DNA from: Paenibacillus antri
Lineage (GTDB): Bacteria > Bacillota > Bacilli > Paenibacillales > YIM-B00363
NCBI RefSeq assembly: GCF_005765165.1
Contig: NZ_VCIW01000017.1
Span: forward strand, 111,530 to 175,529
Length of the DNA stretch: 64,000 bases
Direction of reading: 5' to 3'
The notes under the pieces are model-generated. The model was given only the letters and a program-made list of their open reading frames with translations. It had not been told where the DNA came from and ran no database searches. Shown one piece after another: positions 54,457-62,772 of this stretch. Made by a program: the position numbers and the translations under genes. Every line of letters begins with the position of its first letter. The first letter of the stretch is position 1.

Positions 54457-54969
54457 TCATTCGTCGTCCCGTTGTGCCAAATAGGTTTCGAGCTGATCGA
54501 AAGTTCCGCCGAAGCCCTCCTGCATCGATTCGAACATGCCCTCGAAGAAGCTTCTCTCTGCCTCGGTTGCGTTGATCGGTCCGCTGCATAAGGTCATTGT
54601 GGTACTACCGTTAATTTCACTGAAGGTTACCGTATTGCGGATCTCCAGCGGGATCAAATCGCTGAATGGCGCCCGGACTATATGGCCCGCCTCATCTGAA
54701 AAGCTGTTGACCCAGACGATCTTTTCGTAAGCAACGATTTCCTGATAAACAAATTTCCCCCACATTCGATGACCATCGGGAGATTGCATGTTGTAATGGA
54801 AAATGCCTCCCGGACGGAAGTCCCATTGCGCGACATGAATTTTAAATCCTTTCGGTCCCCACCATTGCTTCAGATGCTCGACCTCGGACCAAGCTTTGAA
54901 TACAAGCTCGCGCGGCGCGGGGAGAACGCGCGTTATGACTAACTCCTTGCCTTCCGGTTCTACCGTCAT
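54457..54969 (-). CDS. SRPBCC (AHSA1/START-like) ligand-binding domain protein
   Basis: About 170 residues of the AHSA1/SRPBCC fold: LVITRVLPAPRELVFKAWSE, VEHLKQWWGPKGFKIHVAQW, DFRPGGIFHYNMQSPDGHRM, YEKIVWVNSFSDEAGH, and the C-terminal helix ERSFFEGMFESMQEGFGGTF. The fold makes a hydrophobic pocket. Many are stand-alone proteins, often beside an ArsR regulator, which is absent here. ATG 54969 follows GGAGG with eight bases of spacing, so I reject the longer frame. Ligand unknown. Confidence 0.85.
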   Translation of the reverse strand: MTVEPEGKELVITRVLPAPRELVFKAWSEVEHLKQWWGPKGFKIHVAQWDFRPGGIFHYNMQSPDGHRMWGKFVYQEIVAYEKIVWVNSFSDEAGHIVRAPFSDLIPLEIRNTVTFSEINGSTTMTLCSGPINATEAERSFFEGMFESMQEGFGGTFDQLETYLAQRDDE

Positions 54970-55171
54970 TATTTGAGCCTCCATTTCTTGACGAATCCTG
55001 AATGAAGTATACCCCATTCAGAATATTCCGGTCAAGGAATATTAAATGAGATCATGAACCGCCGCGTCGATACGAGGGGGCCATTCTGCTATTGCCTTTT
55101 CCAGAACTTACAGCTAGTATTATGACCATGTACTATGACTAGCATATAGTTGCGTGGAAGGAGAGGATATT

Positions 55172-56176
55172 ATGTTTCATGCGGGTCCATCGCAATCCAA
55201 CGCCGTCATTACGGCTATCGGGTCGTACGTGCCCGAACGCGTCCTTACGAACGCCGACCTGGAACGACTCGTAGACACTAACGATGAATGGATCGTACAG
55301 CGTACCGGCATACGGGAGCGCCGCATCGCCAGAGAAGACGAATTCTGCAGCGATCTGTGCATCGAAGCGGCAAGAGATCTAGAACGACGCTTCGGGATCG
55401 ACCTAAGCGACGTCGACTACATTTTGACCGCGACATCGTCCCCGGAGACCGTCTTTCCGAGCATGTCCGCTCGCGTGCAGGCGGCGCTCGGCATCCGGTC
55501 CGCCGGAGCCGCTGACCTTCAGGCGGCTTGCGCGGGCTTCGTGAGCGCCCTGCAGCTCGCGAACGGGCTCGTTCTCTCCGGACTGCATCGGAAGGTGCTC
55601 GTCATCGGAGCGGAGACGCTGTCCAAGATTACGGACTATTCCGACCGGACCACGTGTATTTTATTCGGCGACGGCGCGGGCGCCGCTCTCGTAGAGGCGG
55701 CGAAACCCGGCGAGTCGGGGGCGTTTCTCGGCTCGTGCGTCTCGACGACCGGGGAGTCGGGCCATCAGCTGTACCGCACCGCTCTTTCGTCGACGATGAA
55801 CGGAGTGCCGCTTATAACAAGCGGGAAGATTGTCCAGAACGGCCGCGAGGTGTATAAATGGGCTGTCTCCGAAGTATCCGAAGGGGTGCTCGCCTTGCTT
55901 GCGGCATGCGGTCGGACAGCCGAATCGGTCGCCTGGTTCGCGCCGCATAACGGGAATGTGCGCATGCTAGAGTCGATAAGCGAACGGACCGGCATTCCGA
56001 TGGAGAAGACGCTGCATTGCTTGCCCGACTATGGCAACACCTCCGCCGCCTCGATCCCGCTCGCGATCGACGCCGCGTATCGAGAAGGCAAGCTGACGAC
56101 CGGCGAGGAGATCCTGCTCTACGGCTTCGGCGGCGGTCTCGTGCAGGCAGGACTGTTGCTGCGATGGACGTTGTAA
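55172..56176 (+). CDS. Beta-ketoacyl-ACP synthase III (FabH paralogue)
   Basis: About 334 residues of the thiolase fold. The active cysteine is at residue 120 in ADLQAACAGFVSALQLANGL. The asparagine is in DYGNTSAASIPLAI. The histidine motif, normally PHQAN, reads APHNGNVRM, keeping histidine but changing the next residues. ITAIGSYVPERVLTNADLER and DEWIVQRTGIRERRIA are usual for FabH. The enzyme condenses acyl-CoA with malonyl-ACP to start fatty acid synthesis. The altered motif and isolation from fab genes suggest a FabHB-like paralogue. ATG 55172 follows AAGGAGAGG. Confidence 0.82.
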   Translation: MFHAGPSQSNAVITAIGSYVPERVLTNADLERLVDTNDEWIVQRTGIRERRIAREDEFCSDLCIEAARDLERRFGIDLSDVDYILTATSSPETVFPSMSARVQAALGIRSAGAADLQAACAGFVSALQLANGLVLSGLHRKVLVIGAETLSKITDYSDRTTCILFGDGAGAALVEAAKPGESGAFLGSCVSTTGESGHQLYRTALSSTMNGVPLITSGKIVQNGREVYKWAVSEVSEGVLALLAACGRTAESVAWFAPHNGNVRMLESISERTGIPMEKTLHCLPDYGNTSAASIPLAIDAAYREGKLTTGEEILLYGFGGGLVQAGLLLRWTL

Positions 56177-56278
56177 TCCCTACGGAGACGGTTGTCGCTA
56201 GTCATATCAGAATACGAGGGCTTTCGACGCGGAAACACGCTGGCCGCCGCGGCCGCCGTCGGGACCGCGCTTCATAAC

Positions 56279-56316
56279 AAATACGGCTCTTCGGGCGATC
56301 CCGAAGAGCCGTATTT
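56279..56316. terminator. Terminator after the FabH gene
   Basis: AAATACGGCTCTTCGGG / CCCGAAGAGCCGTATTT, a perfect 17-bp stem with a 4-base loop, followed by CCTTGG on the + strand. It shares its core with the hairpin at 13965-14002. Confidence 0.7.
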
Positions 56317-56355
56317 CCTTGGTTATAGACCCCTTTTCCGAACGGACCGCCTTTG

Positions 56356-57036
56356 CTATTCCTTGCGATCGAAAGCGCCCGCTCGGTCTAACACGACCAA
56401 TGTGCGAAAGAAGCTTCGGTCGCCTCTCGGATCGGAAAGCAGTTTTCGCTCGACGAGCTTGGTTACCGTCGCTTGCGCCCAAGCGGGCGGCTCGGTCTCT
56501 AGGACCAGCGCTTGCAATTCTGCCACCTGCTTTCGCAATTCCTCCAGAGCTTCCATGATTTTCTCAGCCTCCTTATCATAACGTTCCAAGTTATAGCTTC
56601 GAATGATGGACGTCAGCTTCGCGGCGTACGCCGGGTCGGTCGCGTAACCGCTCGCCTGCAGCGCTTCCGCTTGCTCGCGAGGCGTTGCGGCTTCGATCAC
56701 GCGTCCGTATCGCGCGCGGTTGCCCAAGAACAACAGCACCTGGTCCTTAAGGCTGTCCTCGATGGAATCGTAAGCCCGAAAGTTGGCCTGTACGTCGATT
56801 TCTCCGAGATCGTCCGTCACTTCCCGCGTGGCCTTATTTACGCTTCGGCCGTGCCAGTATTCCGTCATGCGCCCGCTCCCGACCTTATACCCGACGAGAT
56901 TGTTCCAAGAAGGAATCGTCCAACCGGTCTCGAGAATCGTCTGCGCCAGGCTGACGCTCGGAAATAACACGCCGCCGTCGACGCGAACGCTTACGACGAC
57001 CGGAGCGACGATGGTAAGAAATTCGCTCGGCTGCAT
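56356..57036 (-). CDS. Glucosaminidase (GH73-type) with C-terminal coiled coil, phage-lysin-like
   Basis: A 226-residue protein without a signal peptide. Residues 1-150 form a GH73 N-acetylglucosaminidase domain: SLAQTILETGWTIPSWNNLV carries the catalytic glutamate, followed by GYKVGSGRMTEYWHGRSVNK, FRAYDSIEDSLKDQVLLFLG, and ALQASGYATDPAYAAKLTSI. A coiled coil (DKEAEKIMEALEELRKQVAE) follows, then a small helical tail (WAQATVTKLVERKLLSDPRG). Absence of an export signal and the tail fit a phage-derived lysin or spore-related enzyme rather than a housekeeping autolysin. GAGGGGG precedes the ATG. Confidence 0.82.
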   Translation of the reverse strand: MQPSEFLTIVAPVVVSVRVDGGVLFPSVSLAQTILETGWTIPSWNNLVGYKVGSGRMTEYWHGRSVNKATREVTDDLGEIDVQANFRAYDSIEDSLKDQVLLFLGNRARYGRVIEAATPREQAEALQASGYATDPAYAAKLTSIIRSYNLERYDKEAEKIMEALEELRKQVAELQALVLETEPPAWAQATVTKLVERKLLSDPRGDRSFFRTLVVLDRAGAFDRKE

Positions 57037-57162
57037 GCGCGTCCCCCCCCCTCGTCATTAGTATATTCGTGGGTCGGCGTGGAGGAGGCGGCGTTTCGCT
57101 TAACGGGCTCCATGACCTAGTTCGTCCTAAGTCGGGAAAGCCGGTTTATATTCGAATCTAAT

Positions 57163-57177
57163 TGATAATAATTATCA
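57163..57177. promoter_or_regulatory. Fur box
   Basis: TGATAATAATTATCA is a perfect 7-1-7 inverted repeat, the core Fur box of Bacillus-type bacteria. It lies 61 bases before the preferred start of the nicotianamine-synthase-like gene, so that gene and the exporter are probably induced by iron shortage. Confidence 0.8.
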
Positions 57178-57237
57178 CTGATGACAATGATATATCTCTA
57201 CGACCATAATCATCCCAAGATGAAAGCAGGAATTCGC

Positions 57238-58059
57238 ATGTATGGACATTCGGAAGCACTCCATAATCCAAAGGTGGCGGGCAAATACGAGCTCCTACTA
57301 GGTATCAAAACGCTTGATTACGAAATTAAAGAGCTGACCCGCTTTTCCAAGTCCTGCTGCGAGTGCTATTCGCTCTTAAAGGAACGAATCGACAAGCTGT
57401 GCCGCTTTATGACCGACGAAGATAACGAAAACCTATGGTTGCTTTACGGCTTTCACGACGATGTTCGGGCGCATGCTCAGAGGTTGAGGGAAAGCTCCGC
57501 GCAAGCCGTTTGCGATATGGAGAAATACCATTCCCTCTGTCTCTGCGACGAAGGGCGTACGATCTTCGAATACCTCTCCACCCTTTCCGATTCAGTAAAG
57601 GAGGAGTTCGTCCGGTGCCGCATCGACGAGACGTCCAACGTGTTGTTTATCGGATCGGGCGCATTCCCTTTATCCGCTCTGACCATCGCTAAAGAAACCG
57701 GGGCTTCCGTGCTGGGACTGGACATCGACACCGAGGCGGTGCGGTTGTCGAACAAAATAGCGGAAGCGTCGGGTCTTCGCGAGAATGTGCGGTTCTCCGG
57801 CGTTCGGATCCGCGAGATCGATTCCATACGCGAGGTAACCCATGTCATCATTGCATCGCTTGTGCCACAAAAGAAGGAGCTTCTGGATGAACTGAAATCT
57901 ATCGTTGATCCGAACGCAAAAATTATCGTTCGGTACGGCAACGGACTGAAATCCGTCTTTAACTACCCGATGGAGGGCGTTCCGGACGATGCGTGGATCC
58001 CGCGCGAGCTGCCGTCATGCGGAAAGTTGTACGACGCCGTCCTATTTAGCCAAAAATAA
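57238..58059 (+). CDS. Nicotianamine-synthase-like (CntL-type) metallophore biosynthesis enzyme
   Basis: About 273 residues. The SAM-binding core reads NVLFIGSGAFPLSALTIAKE and SVLGLDIDTEAVRLSNKIAE, with VRFSGVRIREIDS following, then THVIIASLVPQKKELLDELK and AKIIVRYGNGLKSVFNYP. This is the nicotianamine synthase fold; CntL of the staphylopine pathway transfers an aminobutyrate unit from SAM to an amino acid. I prefer ATG 57238 because AGGA precedes it by six bases and the length equals CntL; upstream ATGs at 57181 and 57220 lack a site and the first nearly touches the Fur box. No histidine racemase or opine dehydrogenase is next to it. An MFS exporter follows. Confidence 0.82.
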   Translation: MYGHSEALHNPKVAGKYELLLGIKTLDYEIKELTRFSKSCCECYSLLKERIDKLCRFMTDEDNENLWLLYGFHDDVRAHAQRLRESSAQAVCDMEKYHSLCLCDEGRTIFEYLSTLSDSVKEEFVRCRIDETSNVLFIGSGAFPLSALTIAKETGASVLGLDIDTEAVRLSNKIAEASGLRENVRFSGVRIREIDSIREVTHVIIASLVPQKKELLDELKSIVDPNAKIIVRYGNGLKSVFNYPMEGVPDDAWIPRELPSCGKLYDAVLFSQK

Positions 58060-58063
58060 AGAA

Positions 58064-58098
58064 CCCTCCTTGAGAATATATATTTCTCATAAGGAGGG
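58064..58098 (+). promoter_or_regulatory. Hairpin hiding the ribosome binding site of the MFS gene
   Basis: CCCTCCTT (58064-58071) pairs perfectly with AAGGAGGG (58091-58098), the MFS ribosome binding site, extended by GAGAA/TTCTC inside a 7-base loop with a 2-base bulge. It begins four bases past the upstream stop codon, so ribosomes ending there could open it. Confidence 0.65.
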
Positions 58099-58105
58099 GG
58101 CCAAT

Positions 58106-59278
58106 TTGGATCGGAATGGAAAGGTAAGTTTGAGCGTAGCGTGGATAACCCTGTATCTTATGGGTACTGACTTATTTGTGGTTTCTCCGCTGCTCCCCTT
58201 TATTTCGGAGGCATACGGGGTTCGCTCGGCGACAGTTGGATGGATGGCAACCGTTTTTGCGATTACTTACGCGGTTTCGGCGCCTTTCTTCGGTTGGCTC
58301 TCGGACAAAAAGGGCCGGAGAACATGGATTACATTTGGGTTGTTGCTGTTCGCCTTTTCGAATGCACTGACGGCTTATGCACCATCGTTTTCATGGCTTA
58401 TTTTTAGCCGTATCTTAGCTGGCTTGTCGGTCGCGTCCGTCACGCCTTTGATCTATGCAATCATTGGATCTATCGCACCGCCCAACCGAAGGGGAAGGTG
58501 GCTTTCCATTGTTGTTTCGGGGCACTTAACGGCTCTTTGGGCAGGAGCGCCGTTCGGCACATTCTTGGAGCACTATCTCGGATGGCGTTCCGTATTTATT
58601 GTTATGGCTGTTTCGGGTGCCGTCCTGGCAATCGTGAACTTCAAAACATGGAGTGCGGCTTCGAAGTATGATGCAGGGGTAAGTCTTTTACAAGGAAATA
58701 TCTTGAAAATATTAAGATCGGTAAGTGTTACCGCCGTCTGGGCCATTTCCATGTATGCCCTTTACGTTTATTTAGGAGCGGCCCTTTACTCTGAAAATCA
58801 TTTTTCAACATCTGAAATTGCACTTTCAATAACTTTTTACGGTATTGGCGCAGTATTCGGAAGTCTTACGAGCGGACAATTGACAGATAAGTTCGGAGAA
58901 AGGAAAATTTCGGAAGCTTCGTTATTATTCTTGGCCATGATCCTCGTTGGTACAGGAATCTTTTTCTCGACTGACGATTGGGTTTATTTATTCCTGTTCC
59001 TGTGGGCATTGGTTGGGTATGCAGGATTCACATCGTACCAAGCGCGATTAGCGGTTGAATACCCGGAAGAACGAGGAATCGTTATGGCATGGAATAATAC
59101 AGCCCTCTATGTCGGTATCACCCTCGGGTCAATGATCGGCGGCTATATCATCACCAAGTGGGATTATTCCGTCCTCCCTTATATTTGCAGCGTCGCAGCG
59201 ATGCTTAGCTTTGCACTCAGCAAAAGGTCTGAGTCCGAAACTTCCGTCGACGGAATCAAACAAGCCCGTAAGCGATGA
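58106..59278 (+). CDS. MFS transporter, probable metallophore exporter (CntE-like)
   Basis: About 390 residues with twelve predicted membrane helices. The first is WITLYLMGTDLFVVSPLLPF. MFS motif A between helices 2 and 3 is GWLSDKKGRRTW, and a second copy of the loop, GQLTDKFGERK, opens the C-terminal half. The start is a TTG at 58106, eight bases behind AAGGAGG; this AAGGAGG is paired in a hairpin. Being second in the Fur-controlled unit, it likely exports the product of the CntL-type enzyme, as CntE does for staphylopine (inference from context). Confidence 0.8.
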   Translation: MDRNGKVSLSVAWITLYLMGTDLFVVSPLLPFISEAYGVRSATVGWMATVFAITYAVSAPFFGWLSDKKGRRTWITFGLLLFAFSNALTAYAPSFSWLIFSRILAGLSVASVTPLIYAIIGSIAPPNRRGRWLSIVVSGHLTALWAGAPFGTFLEHYLGWRSVFIVMAVSGAVLAIVNFKTWSAASKYDAGVSLLQGNILKILRSVSVTAVWAISMYALYVYLGAALYSENHFSTSEIALSITFYGIGAVFGSLTSGQLTDKFGERKISEASLLFLAMILVGTGIFFSTDDWVYLFLFLWALVGYAGFTSYQARLAVEYPEERGIVMAWNNTALYVGITLGSMIGGYIITKWDYSVLPYICSVAAMLSFALSKRSESETSVDGIKQARKR

Positions 59279-59332
59279 TGGCGCGCACGAACCAGTTCGA
59301 TCCTTTCATGTTCTCCTCCGTTAATCGTCAAT

Positions 59333-60136
59333 CTATAAAATCTCGTTATCGATATACTTCATCACGTCATACGCACCCGATGACCTGTTTGAGCAAACAA
59401 CGGCCTTAATAGATTTACGGGGATAATAAGCAGAGTGGAAGCTCACGCCAGGATCGTAGCCCATCACGTGATACTTTACGATGTCATCCCCGGTTTTCGC
59501 GATCCAGACACCATAACCGTAGAAATTGCCATCGTTATCGACCCTTGTATGAGCAGTAAGCATTCGCTCAGTGGTCGTAGTGCTTAATAGCTGATGTGTC
59601 ACCAGTGCTTCCCAGAACTTTACCATGTCATTAACGGTTACGAATGCCCCACCGTCGGAGCCGCCTTTGGCAGGCAATGAGTAAATGTTTGTCTTCCATG
59701 TGCCATCCGAGAAGTCGACATACCCTTGTGCTGTATTGGTTGGGAGAGCATCAAACTCGAAATAACCCGACCTACTCATACCCACTTTGTTGAAAATATT
59801 TTCTTGAACATATTCGGCAAAGCCTTGTTGGGTTACCGCCTCGACAATCAGCCCCAACAAAATATACCCTGCATTGTTGTAACCAAATCGAGCTCCGACG
59901 TCGAACTTCATTGGTCTGTGTTGAAAGAGCGGCAAGAAATCCTTGAGATTCCTAATTTGGTACATAGGTGTCTCACGCCACAACTCTTCGAAGTCATGCA
60001 TAACCTCTTCATCAAAGTAATCTGGTATTCCTGCTGTGTGCGTTAGAAGGTGATGAATGGTACACTGTTCCTGAGAAACCGTTACTTTCTCGAGCGAGTC
60101 GAATCCGCTCTGTAATGCTCGCATGCATATAAGCAC
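59333..60136 (-). pseudogene. Serine beta-lactamase-family hydrolase, 5'-truncated
   Basis: 267 codons of a class C beta-lactamase-like or DD-peptidase-like hydrolase. Present are CTIHHLLTHTAGIPDYFDEE, the YxN motif in RFGYNNAGYILLGLIVEAVT, and the C-terminal KTG-equivalent region YHVMGYDPGVSF. The first roughly 80 residues, including the SxxK nucleophile, are missing: upstream of codon 10 the frame reads into unrelated sequence. There is no clear ribosome binding site. I consider it a degraded gene that cannot hydrolyse beta-lactams or peptidoglycan peptides. Confidence 0.72.
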
Positions 60137-60246
60137 CTCATATATTAAGTTCTTTCAACTTTACTGTTACTGCAGCGAAAAAGCATTCGGACGTTTTGCG
60201 GCCCGCGTACCTTTTATTGATTACTGCTCGTCAGCTCCACTAACGT

Positions 60247-60702
60247 TCATTCTGCCTTGACTTCGATTACGATGCTCGTGAAGAGCTTGTCGTCGAAATA
60301 AGCGTCCAATCGCCACGTCCCAGCCTCAGGCAACTCGATGGAGGACGGCACGTGCCCGTCGGCTCCGTTGTTCGGTCCGCCAATCGGAGCTGGAAAATCC
60401 AACGGGAAAGGATTTACCTTTTCGCCCGTTGCCAAATTCACCGCTTCGGCTCTAAATTTTCCGCTTAACTCTTTTGCAGAGCCCCAGAAATGCCACATGT
60501 GCTTGTTGGGCTTTCCCGCGACGAATTCGGGTCCCAAAAGCCCCATCTTGCCCTCGATCCCCTGCATCTCCGCCCCTGTGCTCGTCGTAAAGAAAGGACT
60601 GGCATCGGTTTCGACGCTGACTTCGCTCGATTCGTTGCAGGCGCTCAGAACCATCATAATCGCAACGATCGCAAGGCTAGAAATAAAAATTCTCAATTCC
60701 AT
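60247..60702 (-). CDS. Small lipoprotein, DUF4871-like
   Basis: About 151 residues. A lipoprotein signal ends VLSAC near residue 22. The body EGKMGLLGPEFVAGKPNKHM, WHFWGSAKELSGKFRAEAVN, GGPNNGADGHVPSSIELPEA and GTWRLDAYFDDKLFTSIVIE is a single beta-sandwich found in exported Bacillus-group proteins of unknown function (DUF4871, from memory). GGAGGG lies two bases before the ATG, a tight fit; a TTG just downstream is an alternative start. Confidence 0.65.
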   Translation of the reverse strand: MELRIFISSLAIVAIMMVLSACNESSEVSVETDASPFFTTSTGAEMQGIEGKMGLLGPEFVAGKPNKHMWHFWGSAKELSGKFRAEAVNLATGEKVNPFPLDFPAPIGGPNNGADGHVPSSIELPEAGTWRLDAYFDDKLFTSIVIEVKAE

Positions 60703-60730
60703 ATCCCTCCACAACGAATCGGCATCCTAA

Positions 60731-60859
60731 TTAGAAACATGAAAGTAAAGCAACAAAATACTTTATTCCAAACAGTATTGCAAAATAAGCCCCAATCCAC
60801 AAAGCCGCGATTACTATAAGGGATATTCCAATCCATTTCAGCAGCTTTGACTGTTCCAA
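60731..60859 (-). CDS. Single-span small membrane protein (42 residues)
   Basis: An open frame of 42 codons from a TTG at 60859, with a perfect AAGGAGG eight bases upstream (counted from the last G). The peptide begins MEQSKLLKWIGISLIVIAAL and continues as an almost unbroken hydrophobic stretch to its end, so it should insert in the membrane with a short positive N terminus inside. It lies between the DUF4871-like gene and the lipoprotein gene on the same strand. No family known. Confidence 0.6.
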   Translation of the reverse strand: MEQSKLLKWIGISLIVIAALWIGAYFAILFGIKYFVALLSCF

Positions 60860-60960
60860 ATGGGTCCCTCCTTGAGTTAAATATCTTGGCGATTAACAAG
60901 AAGTCACCCCCAGCAACCACAATAAATGAAAGATAAAAGCCGAGAGGATAACCCTTCCTC

Positions 60961-62001
60961 CTACAGCGGGATCGTCAGCAACATTGCGGCCACTTCGTCG
61001 TCCGCAAAATATAGGTAAAATCGAAAATAATCACCGATCCGGTATCCCCATGCGTCGGGAAGCGCCCGATTCGGAGCGCCAAGCTTCACCAGGACGTCCT
61101 CCCGAGTCGTTCCGACCTCGATACCGTCCGGCGTCGCGTACCCGGGCTCCGTGAACGCGTAGGCGAGGTTCAGCTTCAGCACGCCGCCGTCGTACGCTGC
61201 CATCGGTTCGAGCTCTCCCTCGAAGCCGACGAAAGACGTCTCCTCTAGTGGCTCCGCTCCCGACAACTCCGCTTCCCAAGCGAGATAATCTTTCCCCTCG
61301 ACCGTAAGCCGTTCCGGCTCGACAGCTCCCTCCGTTTGCACTCCGCCTTCGCTTGGCGTCGACTCGGCTATCAGCGCGTCGTAGAAGGCCCCGACCGTCC
61401 CCATCGCCGTCTTCGGTTCGAACAGCTCATAGAGGAGCAATGACAGATGCGTATCATACGCGTACAGATATCCGGTCCCCGTCGGATTGTCTGTCGCCGA
61501 GGAGAGAACGTTCTTTTCGTAATAAAAACTCGTTTCGTAGGCGTTCGCTCCGCTCGCGATCACGATGCTCGCCTTCGGACCGGAAGGCACCTCCTCGAGC
61601 CATTCCACGAACGGGCTCGGCTTGGTGAGTCGAAGCGTTTGGAGCGCGATCACTGCCTGATGCGGCGCCAGCTCGAACACATCCGTCGAACCGACTTTTT
61701 GCACATATACGGTTGCGTCTTCCTCGACCTCGAGCGTGAACGGAAGACGGAACGACTCCCTTACCCACGGCATCTCTTCTGGCGGTGAAACATGCCGTAC
61801 CGCCTCTGTAACCAAGCGTACTTGCGCCGGTATTTCCAAAGGCGCTTCTTCGGATGGCGTCTCCTGTTGCTCCACCTCTGCGGGCGTCATCGCCTCAGCC
61901 GGCCGCTCCGTCTCTTCGGGCGTCCCCGGCGCCGCCTCCGGACCGCAGCCCACCGACAAAAGAAGCGCGGCCAACGCGAGTCCGATCCATATGTTTCTCA
62001 T
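60961..62001 (-). CDS. Lipoprotein of unknown function
   Basis: A 346-residue lipoprotein. The signal peptide MRNIWIGLALAALLLSVGC ends at the lipidated cysteine. A 45-residue linker rich in E, P, A and T follows. The folded part has two regions: residues 90-220 (VYVQKVGSTDVFELAPHQAV, GPKASIVIASGANAYETSFY) and a C-terminal domain in which DGIEVGTTREDVLVKLGAPN resembles the repeat found in SmpA/OmlA-like beta-lactamase-inhibitor folds. No catalytic motif. It probably sits on the outer face of the membrane. Confidence 0.65.
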   Translation of the reverse strand: MRNIWIGLALAALLLSVGCGPEAAPGTPEETERPAEAMTPAEVEQQETPSEEAPLEIPAQVRLVTEAVRHVSPPEEMPWVRESFRLPFTLEVEEDATVYVQKVGSTDVFELAPHQAVIALQTLRLTKPSPFVEWLEEVPSGPKASIVIASGANAYETSFYYEKNVLSSATDNPTGTGYLYAYDTHLSLLLYELFEPKTAMGTVGAFYDALIAESTPSEGGVQTEGAVEPERLTVEGKDYLAWEAELSGAEPLEETSFVGFEGELEPMAAYDGGVLKLNLAYAFTEPGYATPDGIEVGTTREDVLVKLGAPNRALPDAWGYRIGDYFRFYLYFADDEVAAMLLTIPL

Positions 62002-62106
62002 CTAATCAACTTACCCCCTTCCAGTTCGTTACCAACATAGACGGCATTCAGTGCGGAAAGTTTCCGATCGACACCCCATATTCATCAAAAGTTTACAAAC
62101 GCAGTG

Positions 62107-62134
62107 CGAGGCCGCCGATCTATCGGCAGCCTCG
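62107..62134. other. Intergenic hairpin
   Basis: CGAGGCCGCCGAT and ATCGGCAGCCTCG form a 13-bp stem with one mismatch and a 2-base loop, between the stop of the 62.2 kb gene and the lipoprotein start. No T run follows on either side. Confidence 0.4.
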
Positions 62135-62181
62135 TGATCTTTAACTATCGTCTCCATTAGCACAATCATATAATGGACAGT

Positions 62182-62766
62182 TTATTCTAACTGTTTCCCT
62201 TTAAGAAATTCCACCATTAGCTTATTGGATAGTGCCAATGCCTCTTCACGTGTTGATGCGGGGGCAGATAACATCATTCCATTTTCAGAGTTCCATAAGG
62301 CTTGGGGATTTCCACCTTCAGGATCGGACTGTTGACCTGGTGTTTTGAGAAGCAACGCGACTTGACTGAAATCTTTGTTTGCGAATATTGAATGTGAGTG
62401 ATATATTTTTGCATCTTTAGCAGCCCCGCGTTCGTCATAGATAAAATACGGGTACGCAATGGAGCCCCAGCCATCACCGGAGAAACGAATTTCTACCTTG
62501 CGTTGATCCTGAGGCACTGGAATTTCTTCACCTACAACCTGAACTACACCTGTAAAAACTCGCTCGCCTTTCAAGTTTGTGTGCAGCTTGCCCTGAATGA
62601 CAACAGTTGCAGGCTCCATCGTTCCTTCAGAACCTAACTGATACTTTACGCCTGCCAGCTCTAAATCAACGTCAATGTTTAGGGTGGGCTTCATATACAT
62701 GACCCAAACTACGCCAAAGATGATAACAATTAAGCTGAACGAAACGATCCACCTATTCATCTTCAT
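62182..62766 (-). CDS. Membrane-anchored protein of unknown function
   Basis: About 194 residues. An N-terminal anchor or uncleaved signal (RWIVSFSLIVIIFGVVWVMY) is followed by an extracytoplasmic beta-rich domain (NIDVDLELAGVKYQLGSEGT, ATVVIQGKLHTNLKGERVFT, KVEIRFSGDGWGSIAYPYFI) and a helical end (TREEALALSNKLMVEFLKGK). I recognise no family. ATG 62766 follows GGGGA, which lies inside the preceding short frame, so the two may be coupled. Confidence 0.65.
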   Translation of the reverse strand: MKMNRWIVSFSLIVIIFGVVWVMYMKPTLNIDVDLELAGVKYQLGSEGTMEPATVVIQGKLHTNLKGERVFTGVVQVVGEEIPVPQDQRKVEIRFSGDGWGSIAYPYFIYDERGAAKDAKIYHSHSIFANKDFSQVALLLKTPGQQSDPEGGNPQALWNSENGMMLSAPASTREEALALSNKLMVEFLKGKQLE

Positions 62767-62772
62767 CTGCAA

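Noticed and set aside
57181..57220. ATG at 57181 as start of the CntL-type gene
   Set aside because: It is three bases from the Fur box and has no ribosome binding site; ATG 57238 has one and gives the family length.
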